Origin: a bacterium
GTDB taxonomy: Bacteria > Patescibacteriota > Minisyncoccia > Phycocordibacterales > SBAW01
Assembly (NCBI GenBank): GCA_030647845.1
Contig: JAUSIO010000062.1
Span: 1 to 6,097 of the forward strand
Reading direction: 5' to 3'
DNA length: 6,097 nucleotides
In this document: in pieces, positions 1 through 4,376 of the stretch
How the letters are laid out: every line of letters begins with the position of its first letter
How positions within the stretch are numbered: the first letter of the stretch is position 1
Program-made: the position numbers and the translations under genes
The notes under the pieces: generated by a model
What the model was told of the DNA's origin: nothing
Database searches by the model: none
What the model saw: the letters and a program-made list of their open reading frames with translations, nothing else

Positions 1-140
1 ATGTGCTTGGAAGGATTCCGCTTAAAGACCAAACTGATTTTATTAAAGACACTCTTCACTCAAAGGGTGTATTCAATGGAACAATCCCAGTACCTACAAA
101 TGTTATTCGTGAAACAACTGCTAAATTTATTAAGCCGTAG
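1..140 (+). CDS. C-terminal fragment of an unrecognised protein (5' end outside window)
   Basis: The frame whose first full codon is at base 3 stays open to a TAG at 138-140 and gives about 45 residues, ending IRETTAKFIKP. The peptide reads like ordinary soluble protein, mixing charged and hydrophobic residues with a PVP turn; the frame one base later hits a stop within the first 25 bases. A second frame from base 1 is also open, to a TAA near 177, but its peptide is rich in Leu, Gln and Tyr and looks less natural. No family is recognised. The tail overlaps the 3' end of the convergent minus-strand gene by about 11 bases. Base composition is AT-rich, like the next two genes. The start and most of the protein lie outside the window. 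Confidence 0.5.
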   Translation, partial: VLGRIPLKDQTDFIKDTLHSKGVFNGTIPVPTNVIRETTAKFIKP

Positions 141-333
141 GGAGTTCACGTCCTATTACATGACCCTCATTCATTAAATCCCATAAGGATACGTCTTTTC
201 CTGTTGCTTTTCGCCGAGTGCCATCTTTTTCTATAACATCTACAACAGCAATACCTCCCTTTCCAAACTTACTTAAGTCAAGCCAATAAGTTTTACCCTC
301 GTATTCAATTAGTGCTTTCGTTATATCCTCCAT
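130..333 (-). CDS. Small hypothetical protein, 67 aa
   Basis: Starting at the ATG at 333-331 the product is 67 residues, beginning MEDITKALIEYEGKTYWLDL and ending GRELPTA. It is mixed in charge, with a likely beta-strand segment (KTYWLDL), a glycine-rich turn (KFGKGGIAVV) and a predicted helix near the C-terminus; there is no signal peptide or membrane segment. The frame stays open upstream to a TTG at 471, but that extension lacks a ribosome binding site and reads like translated promoter DNA. The internal ATG was chosen because a promoter-like -35/-10 pair lies immediately before it. No family is recognised. The gene is convergent with the fragment at the window's left edge. Composition matches its AT-rich surroundings. 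Existence is moderately likely; function is unknown. Confidence 0.5.
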   Translation of the reverse strand: MEDITKALIEYEGKTYWLDLSKFGKGGIAVVDVIEKDGTRRKATGKDVSLWDLMNEGHVIGRELPTA

Positions 334-370
334 ATATACATATACTAGCACATTGGGTATATAAACGCAA
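334..370 (-). promoter_or_regulatory. Predicted promoter of the 67-aa gene, nearly leaderless
   Basis: Read on the minus strand, TTGCGT (370-365) is followed by a 17-bp spacer and TAGTAT (347-342), preceded by TGC, which gives an extended -10. The predicted start point is near 335, two bases before the ATG at 333, leaving no room for a Shine-Dalgarno. The tract is AT-rich, so chance -10 matches are easy; support comes from the similar arrangement at three other genes here. Confidence 0.4.
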
Positions 371-478
371 GGTGTTGATAACCTAGCCCTACCACTTGCA
401 ACTATAGACACAGTAGTATATACTATAAGAGTCGATGGATTATCAAGGAGTGATAACAAAAGAATCTCCAATTAAAAG

Positions 479-730
479 TTAATTAAAAAGATTATGAAAT
501 ATATACTTCAAAAGATTCTCAAGACTAAAGCGAAGGACGTTGGTACTTTTGCTTCGATATGAAAATCGGTGTTTCTTGATGTCGGTCTTAATATATTGCT
601 TCTCTCGCTTGGTCGTATACTCACTCTCTTTAACATAGCAATGCGCGTTCATAACCACCTTGCCACTCTTTTTCCTTTCAAAAAAGATTTTCGCGAGTTT
701 CCCATTCACCATCGCAAAACACCAGCTCAT
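479..730 (-). CDS. Small basic hypothetical protein, 83 aa
   Basis: From the ATG at 730-728 the product is 83 residues: MSWCFAMVNGKLAKIFFERK, then a strongly basic middle (ESEYTTKREKQYIKTDIKKH) and an aromatic, Leu-rich tail ending IFHNLFN. Lys and Arg far outnumber Asp and Glu, so binding to nucleic acid is possible, but this is inference only. There is no recognised domain, signal peptide or clear membrane segment. The frame stays open upstream to 766, but the 730 ATG sits exactly at the predicted transcription start of a near-consensus promoter. A later ATG at 712 (MVNGKLAK) is another possible start. The opposite strand has a 60-codon open frame across 569-751 that looks like a shadow. 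I have a vague impression of similar short proteins in Parcubacteria, but name no family. Confidence 0.55.
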   Translation of the reverse strand: MSWCFAMVNGKLAKIFFERKKSGKVVMNAHCYVKESEYTTKREKQYIKTDIKKHRFSYRSKSTNVLRFSLENLLKYIFHNLFN

Positions 731-766
731 ATAGATATTATAACAAAATAAAATACCTAGCAGCAA
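731..766 (-). promoter_or_regulatory. Promoter of the 83-aa gene, predicted leaderless start
   Basis: On the minus strand, TTGCTG (766-761), an 18-bp spacer and a perfect TATAAT (742-737) are followed by six bases and then ATG at 730. Counting seven bases from the end of the -10 places the start point on the A of that ATG. No Shine-Dalgarno is possible on such a transcript. This is the strongest sigma-70-type promoter in the window. Confidence 0.6.
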
Positions 767-788
767 GCTGACAAGGCATTGGACAACG

Positions 789-822
789 TAGGAATAATTT
801 GCCTATAGCTGAGTTATTCCTA
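789..822. repeat. 9-bp perfect inverted repeat at the composition boundary
   Basis: TAGGAATAA (789-797) and TTATTCCTA (814-822) form a perfect 9-bp inverted repeat around a 16-base centre. Neither strand has a U-tract after it, so it is not a usual terminator. It lies upstream of the promoter of the 83-aa gene and close to where AT-rich sequence gives way to GC-rich sequence. It could be an operator, a recombination site or a structured RNA element; the sequence does not decide. Confidence 0.45.
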
Positions 823-866
823 TCTTCTCCGCAAGAGAGACGCGGGACATTTACCCGTAGGGGAAT

Positions 867-910
867 AAAAAGCAGAAAGGGCGGCGTCTGGATAAATCCA
901 AACGCCGCCC
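867..910 (-). terminator. Strong intrinsic terminator after the 104-aa gene
   Basis: On the minus strand, GGGCGGCGT (910-902) pairs with ACGCCGCCC (887-879). The stem continues through a U-G wobble and TGGA/TCCA to a 4-base TTTA loop, giving about 14 bp. A U-rich tail follows (TTTCTGCTTTTT, 878-867). On the + strand the wobble becomes a C-A mismatch and no T-run follows, so the direction is minus. It lies about 20 bases after the stop codon at 932. Confidence 0.8.
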
Positions 911-931
911 AGCGTAGAACTACGAGAAGTT

Positions 932-1246
932 CTAGAGACGGTCGCCTCGGCGGCCGGCCAACCGCAAGGGTTGGTCTTGCAAGCCCACCGGAGCGGAAAA
1001 CGGTTGATAGTTTTGTCCGCGCCCTTTTGTAAGTTGGCGGACTTCTTCATGTTTCGGTCCCCTTGGCTCGATAAGCTCGCGACCCAATTCGTGAGCTAAA
1101 TAGAGCCGGCAATCATGTGATATCTCAAAACGATTGCCGGGTTTTTCCCTTTGCGGGAATATTGTTTCTTGACGCGCACCACGCGCGACCATATACACTG
1201 CCGCCTCTTTTTCTGACAGTCCAATATCTTCGAGCTCTTTGCGCAT
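932..1246 (-). CDS. Hypothetical 104-aa protein, TrmB-like N-terminus
   Basis: The product starts MRKELEDIGLSEKEAAVYM. Residues 1-19 closely resemble the first two helices of TrmB-type winged-helix regulators (pattern: Leu-x-x-x-Gly-Leu-Ser-x-Lys-Glu-Ala-x-Val-Tyr). After residue 22 the expected recognition helix and wing are not apparent; instead comes a basic, polar stretch (HDCRLYLAHELGRELIEPRG) and an Arg/Gly-rich end (RLAGRRGDRL). It is therefore either a shortened or divergent regulator, or a protein that keeps only the start of the fold. Reading the other frames after residue 22 did not restore a TrmB domain, so a simple frameshift is not supported. The promoter just before the ATG and the strong terminator about 20 bases after the stop make a complete unit of about 380 bases. 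It is divergent from clpP, which fits local regulation but does not prove it. Confidence 0.55.
   Translation of the reverse strand: MRKELEDIGLSEKEAAVYMVARGARQETIFPQREKPGNRFEISHDCRLYLAHELGRELIEPRGPKHEEVRQLTKGRGQNYQPFSAPVGLQDQPLRLAGRRGDRL
1106..1146 (+). terminator. Terminator-like hairpin antisense to the 104-aa gene
   Basis: CCGGCAATC (1106-1114) and GATTGCCGG (1132-1140) form a perfect 9-bp stem with a 17-base loop, followed by GTTTTT (1141-1146) on the + strand. Just upstream, GCTCGCGA (1075-1082) pairs with TCGTGAGC (1089-1096). Both lie inside the minus-strand reading frame. The long loop weakens the call; it would stop + strand transcription running toward clpP. Confidence 0.35.
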
Positions 1247-1261
1247 ACAGCCAGTATACCA
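1247..1261 (-). promoter_or_regulatory. Extended -10 promoter of the 104-aa gene, predicted leaderless
   Basis: On the minus strand, TGG followed by TATACT (1258-1253) is an extended -10. Six bases (GGCTGT) then lead to ATG at 1246, so the predicted start point is the A of the start codon. No good -35 is seen at 16-18 bp, as is common with extended -10 promoters. Confidence 0.55.
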
Positions 1262-1296
1262 AAAAATCTGCGAGGTTTACGAAATGGAAAAATCTG
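1262..1296 (+). repeat. 9-bp direct repeat in the divergent promoter region
   Basis: AAAAATCTG occurs at 1262-1270 and again at 1288-1296, 26 bp apart, roughly two and a half helical turns. The left copy sits just upstream of the minus-strand extended -10; the right copy overlaps the TG of the clpP extended -10. The placement would suit paired regulator sites, but an A-rich 9-mer can repeat by chance. Confidence 0.35.
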
Positions 1297-1309
1297 GTAA
1301 GATAGCCCC
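1276..1309 (+). promoter_or_regulatory. clpP promoter, predicted leaderless start
   Basis: TGG followed by TAAGAT (1298-1303) forms an extended -10, with a weak -35 TTTACG (1276-1281) at 16 bp. Six bases (AGCCCC) separate the -10 from ATG at 1310, so the predicted start point is the A of the clpP start codon. There is no Shine-Dalgarno before this ATG, which is consistent with a leaderless message. Confidence 0.55.
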
Positions 1310-1945
1310 ATGCAACAAGAAAACAAACACAATATCCAAGCCCAGCTCGTGCCGATGGTGATTGAGAAGACCCCGTATGGCGAGCGAGCATTCGACATTT
1401 ATTCAAGACTGCTCAAAGACCGCATCATCTTCCTCGGGGGCCCGATTGAGGACCACACCGCCAACTTGGTGATTGCCCAGCTATTGTTTTTAGCGTCCGA
1501 GGACCCTAAAAAGGATATACAACTCTATATCAACTCGCCCGGCGGCTCGGTTACCGCCACGCTCGCGATGCTCGACACGATGAACCATATTAAGCCAGAC
1601 GTCGCGACCGTGTGCGTCGGCATCGCCGCCTCCGGCGCCGCCATAATGCTTGCGGGCGGGGCGCACGGCAAGCGCTTTGCCTTGCCCAACGCCGAGGTGA
1701 TGATCCACCAGCCATGGGGTGGGGCACAAGGCCAGGCGACCGACATCGAGATTACCGCCAAGCACATCATCGCCACCCGCGACCGCTTGAACAAAATCTT
1801 GGCAAAAACCACCGGCAAAGCACTCGCCCAGATCGAAAAGGATGTCGAGCGCGACTACTTTATGTCCGCCGAGGAGGCAAAAAAATACGGCATCGTTGAC
1901 GAAATCTTCGGGGGCAAAGGTATGTTGGGTGCGGTGAAGAAGTAG
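1310..1945 (+). CDS. clpP: ATP-dependent Clp protease, proteolytic subunit
   Basis: A 211-aa serine peptidase of the ClpP family (S14), close to the usual 195-210 residues. ClpP forms a double-ring barrel that degrades cytoplasmic proteins unfolded by a Clp ATPase (ClpX, ClpA or ClpC); no such partner lies in this window. Visible features are YINSPGGSVTATLAMLDTM, the nucleophile Ser108 in GIAASGAAIMLAGG, catalytic His133 in VMIHQPWGG, the handle segment GAQGQATDIEI, and Asp182 in ERDYFMSAEEA. The triad is intact, so an active enzyme is expected. Gly follows the nucleophile where most ClpPs have Met, a mild variant. The N-terminal 15 residues are polar and may act as a propeptide or axial-pore segment. 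The start at 1310 is favoured by the adjacent promoter; a later ATG at codon 16 has no ribosome binding site. No terminator is clear after the stop. Confidence 0.95.
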   Translation: MQQENKHNIQAQLVPMVIEKTPYGERAFDIYSRLLKDRIIFLGGPIEDHTANLVIAQLLFLASEDPKKDIQLYINSPGGSVTATLAMLDTMNHIKPDVATVCVGIAASGAAIMLAGGAHGKRFALPNAEVMIHQPWGGAQGQATDIEITAKHIIATRDRLNKILAKTTGKALAQIEKDVERDYFMSAEEAKKYGIVDEIFGGKGMLGAVKK

Positions 1946-2020
1946 AGGTAGCATTTTTCTAACATTTTTGGCATAGTTCCAAGTGGATTAAGTACCTCCA
2001 CAAATATCTGCAACTTTCCA

Positions 2021-2027
2021 GGGGAGA
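2021..2027 (+). promoter_or_regulatory. Shine-Dalgarno of purB
   Basis: GGGGAGA lies six bases before the ATG at 2034 and sets that start. It contrasts with clpP just upstream, which has none. No convincing -35/-10 pair was found in the 88-base gap after clpP, so purB may use a weak promoter there or receive read-through from clpP. Confidence 0.7.
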
Positions 2028-2033
2028 CAGTAA

Positions 2034-3479
2034 ATGTCCAATCTAGCTCTGCCGGGCAACCCCCGGTATCAACCATGCGACCTCATGCCAGTTTTCGGCT
2101 ACGACGACCTTGCACGGACGCTGGTCGAGGTTGAACTCGCGGCACTCCGGACACTCGGTGATGCACTCGTCATAGAGCAAGTCGACCTCGACCTGCTCAC
2201 ACCCGACATCGAAGCAAAGCTGATTGCTATCACTATGTCGGAGATAGACCGAGTCGAGCGCAATGACACCCTCGAGTACGGGAAAAAGACCCGACACGAC
2301 ATCCGCGCCCTCGTGCGGATCATGCAGGAAGTCATACCAACCCCTTTGCAACGATGGGTGCATGTGCCGCTGACAAGCTACGACGTGATCGACACTGCGC
2401 GGACACTGCAATTTGTCCGGGCGCACCATGTCGTCCAAACAAAAGCATATGTGGTCATCAGGTGTTTCCGTGACCAAGCTATGCGGTATGCCGAAGAAGT
2501 CCAAATTGGTCGGACGCATGGGCAACACGCACTCCCGATAACGGTCGGTTTTTGGTTCGCCACCATTCTCAACCGTGTACTCTTCAACATCGAGCAAGCG
2601 AATCAGTATGCGGATGGGTTGGTCGGCAAGATCTCGGGAGCGGTCGGCGCATACAACGCGCAAGCCGAACTCGGCATCACCGGCAGGTCTGGGATTGTGT
2701 TTGAAGACCGCGTGCTTGAGCGGCTGGGCTTGAAACCCGCACCAATCAGCACACAAATCCTGCCGCCGGAGCCACTGGCGTACTATCTCTACTCGTGCCT
2801 GGTACTCTCTGCTTCGCTCGGCCAGTTTGGATGCGATGGGCGGCATCTGATGCGCACGGAGATCGCCGAATTGGCGGAGCCGTTCGAGCAGGGTCAAGTT
2901 GGCTCATCGACGATGGCGCACAAGCGCAATCCACTTCACTTCGAAAACCTCGAGGGGATGTGGAAAAAGAACATAGCCGAGTTTCTAAAGGTGTTGCTCT
3001 CGATGATAAGCGAGCACCAGCGGGACCTCGTTGGGAGCTCGCTTGCGCGCGACTTCCCGACGCTCATCGTCAACCTGACCTACCAGCTCGACACGCTGCT
3101 GCGTCAGGATGCAGACGGCACGCCATTCCTCAGCCGGATTGTGGTGGACACGCAAGCGTGCAGGCGGAACTTGGCAATGCAGGGCGACAGCATCCTTGCC
3201 GAGCCGTTTTACCTCGCGCTCCAGATGTATGGCTATGAGGGTGATGCTCACGCAGTCATCAACCACAAAGCTCTGCCGCTGGTCGGCCACGGTATGCCCA
3301 CGCTTTTTGCCGCAGTAAAGCAAGTTGCGTGGCATGATGATGAACTTAGTGCCGCCCTAGATCGTATCCCGAGCGACGTCATCAAGCTACTACAGGACCC
3401 GGTTAACTATGTCGGCCGTGCCAAAAACAAAGTCTGGCAAATTTGCGAGAGAGCAGAGGACTACCTCACGCAACACTAG
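2034..3479 (+). CDS. purB: Adenylosuccinate lyase
   Basis: A 481-aa member of the fumarase/aspartase superfamily, somewhat longer than the usual 430-460. PurB releases fumarate from adenylosuccinate to give AMP and, where the full pathway exists, from SAICAR to give AICAR; it acts in the cytoplasm as a homotetramer whose active sites combine three subunits. Motifs in order: TSYD at 114-117; GRTHGQHALPIT with the catalytic His at about 162; and the mobile signature loop GSSTMAHKRNP at 290-300, carrying the catalytic Ser and the substrate-binding Lys and Asn. QRDLVGSSLARD follows. All key motifs look intact. No other purine gene is nearby, so a role in making AMP from IMP by salvage is plausible but unproven. 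It is preceded by its own Shine-Dalgarno and ends at its own terminator, so it is probably monocistronic. Confidence 0.95.
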   Translation: MSNLALPGNPRYQPCDLMPVFGYDDLARTLVEVELAALRTLGDALVIEQVDLDLLTPDIEAKLIAITMSEIDRVERNDTLEYGKKTRHDIRALVRIMQEVIPTPLQRWVHVPLTSYDVIDTARTLQFVRAHHVVQTKAYVVIRCFRDQAMRYAEEVQIGRTHGQHALPITVGFWFATILNRVLFNIEQANQYADGLVGKISGAVGAYNAQAELGITGRSGIVFEDRVLERLGLKPAPISTQILPPEPLAYYLYSCLVLSASLGQFGCDGRHLMRTEIAELAEPFEQGQVGSSTMAHKRNPLHFENLEGMWKKNIAEFLKVLLSMISEHQRDLVGSSLARDFPTLIVNLTYQLDTLLRQDADGTPFLSRIVVDTQACRRNLAMQGDSILAEPFYLALQMYGYEGDAHAVINHKALPLVGHGMPTLFAAVKQVAWHDDELSAALDRIPSDVIKLLQDPVNYVGRAKNKVWQICERAEDYLTQH

Positions 3480-3498
3480 CTGGTCGCGTTGAAGCAAC

Positions 3499-3527
3499 AC
3501 CGCCCCGATTTGTCGGAGCGGTTTTTT
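3499..3527 (+). terminator. Intrinsic terminator of purB
   Basis: ACCGC (3499-3503) pairs with GCGGT (3518-3522). Inside a C/A mismatch, CCGA pairs with TCGG around a TTTG loop. A run of six Ts follows (3522-3527). It starts 20 bases after the purB stop and separates purB from the HAD gene. Confidence 0.8.
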
Positions 3528-3532
3528 ATGCC

Positions 3533-3587
3533 TTGATAATCTTTTGTGAAAACAGTATGGTCAGTATAGAACGCACGGCACAGGAGG
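3533..3587 (+). promoter_or_regulatory. Putative promoter and Shine-Dalgarno of the HAD gene
   Basis: TTGATA (3533-3538), a 17-bp spacer and TATGGT (3556-3561) give a moderate promoter with a start point near 3568. A strong Shine-Dalgarno, AGGAGG (3582-3587), follows five bases before the GTG at 3593. It decides the start in favour of that GTG over the upstream ATG at 3557, which has no such signal. Confidence 0.5.
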
Positions 3588-3592
3588 GAAGC

Positions 3593-4219
3593 GTGGCGGT
3601 ACAGAGTGTCATCTTTGACTTGTCGGAAGTGCTACTCACCGGCATCAAAGATACGGGTATTGTCCTTGGCCAAAGGCATGGGCTCGACCCCGCAAAGGTG
3701 GCGCTCGACTTGGGTGGCCACCGCAACCCGTTAATGATACCAGCGGTGTGGGAGTTCTTTCATGGATATAATACCGAAGACCAGTACATCGCGGAGGTTC
3801 TCAGGCAGTTCCCAATGTTCGGGACGCACGACGAACTCAAGCGGCACATCCGCGAGAACTTTAGGGAGGTAGAAGGCACGCGCGGTGTTGTACTACGGCT
3901 GCGCGAACTCGGCTACACGCTCGCGCTGCTCTCGATACATGCAAAAGAGTGGATCGAGTATTGCGATGCCGAGTTCGATATCCATGTGCTCTTTGATGTC
4001 GTTGCCTATTCGTACAGCGACAAAGTGTCGAAGCCGAAGCCCGAGGCGTTCACTAAAGTGCTGGAGCGTCTGCAGGCAGAACCGAGAGAATGTCTGTTTA
4101 TAGACGACTCCATCGTCAATGTCGACGCAGCACAAAAGCTCGGCATCACAGGCGTACACTTCACCACAGCCGTGGTTCTTGAGAGCGATTTAGGTCGGTT
4201 GCTTCCGAACTTTCGCTAA
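3593..4219 (+). CDS. HAD-superfamily hydrolase with Ser in place of the second motif I Asp
   Basis: A 208-aa haloacid dehalogenase-like protein, probably subfamily IA with a helical cap, likely a cytoplasmic phosphatase of unknown substrate. Motif I is VIFDLSEVLLTG: nucleophile Asp9 is present, but the residue two further on, normally the general acid Asp, is Ser11. Motif II is Ser114 in LALLSIHAKEW, motif III is Lys147 in SKPKPEAF, and motif IV is the acidic pair Asp171-Asp172 in CLFIDDSIVNVDAAQKLG. Some active HAD phosphatases, such as E. coli YihX, also lack the second Asp (DLG), so loss of activity cannot be assumed. The GTG start is set by the AGGAGG just before it; an in-frame ATG 36 bases upstream is the alternative. 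Flanking terminators make it a single-gene unit, so its neighbours do not indicate its substrate. Confidence 0.85.
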   Translation: MAVQSVIFDLSEVLLTGIKDTGIVLGQRHGLDPAKVALDLGGHRNPLMIPAVWEFFHGYNTEDQYIAEVLRQFPMFGTHDELKRHIRENFREVEGTRGVVLRLRELGYTLALLSIHAKEWIEYCDAEFDIHVLFDVVAYSYSDKVSKPKPEAFTKVLERLQAEPRECLFIDDSIVNVDAAQKLGITGVHFTTAVVLESDLGRLLPNFR

Positions 4220-4233
4220 CGAATGCACGTCGA

Positions 4234-4264
4234 ACCGCCCCACTGGCGGTTTTTTCTTTTTTTT
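4234..4264 (+). terminator. Intrinsic terminator of the HAD gene
   Basis: ACCGCC (4234-4239) pairs with GGCGGT (4245-4250) around a CCACT loop. A long T-rich run (4251-4264, one C) follows. It lies 15 bases after the HAD stop and insulates rny from upstream transcription. Confidence 0.85.
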
Positions 4265-4268
4265 GGTA

Positions 4269-4298
4269 TGGTATAAGTATCTAACATTTCGTTAGATA
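4269..4298 (+). promoter_or_regulatory. Predicted rny promoter overlapping an inverted repeat
   Basis: TGG followed by TATAAG (4272-4277) makes an extended -10 directly after the T-run of the previous terminator. It abuts a perfect 8-bp inverted repeat, TATCTAAC (4278-4285) and GTTAGATA (4291-4298), around a 5-base centre. The predicted start point (about 4284) falls inside the repeat, so it could be a repressor operator or form a 5'-end hairpin on the message. The leader to the rny ATG would be about 93 bases. Confidence 0.4.
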
Positions 4299-4318
4299 GG
4301 TTCAAAAGTTTCCGTGCA

Positions 4319-4339
4319 ACCTGCCTGCGGTAGGCAGGT
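4319..4339. repeat. Dispersed GC-rich palindrome, copy 1 (imperfect)
   Basis: ACCTGCCT (4319-4326) and AGGCAGGT (4332-4339) form an 8-bp perfect stem around GCGGT. It shares its outer arms with the perfect copy at 5922-5941. It lies in the rny leader, 37 bases before the start codon, without a U-tract. I recall this motif as a frequent dispersed element in Parcubacteria-type genomes; that should be confirmed by counting. Confidence 0.7.
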
Positions 4340-4376
4340 CCAATCTTACCAACAATTAGTATGTTTTTTATATCAC

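Noticed and set aside
334..471. N-terminal extension of the 67-aa gene to a TTG at 471
   Set aside because: It would need a weak start codon with no ribosome binding site, and it reads through the likely promoter.
799..1032. A 77-codon + strand open frame
   Set aside because: It runs through the terminator stem and several hairpins, is Arg-rich with low complexity, and has no ribosome binding site.
780..1147. RNase P RNA, tmRNA, SRP RNA or a tRNA in the structured region
   Set aside because: I looked for the RNase P GAGGAAAGTCC and ACAGAA blocks, a tmRNA tag with CCA end, the SRP GGAAGCAG loop and tRNA T-arm motifs on both strands; none fits beyond short chance matches.
1982..2000. GTGGA/TCCAC inverted repeat after clpP as a terminator
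   Set aside because: The stem is only 5 bp with a 9-base loop and no T-run follows.
1946..2033. Promoter for purB using TTGGCA at 1968-1973
   Set aside because: The -35 is good (5 of 6), but no acceptable -10 lies 16-18 bp downstream, so it is not listed as a feature.
2043..2897. A 284-codon open frame on the minus strand
   Set aside because: It lies wholly inside purB, whose + strand product has all the family motifs. The minus-strand peptide is rich in Arg, Cys and His with no recognisable domain, typical of an antisense shadow of GC-rich coding DNA.
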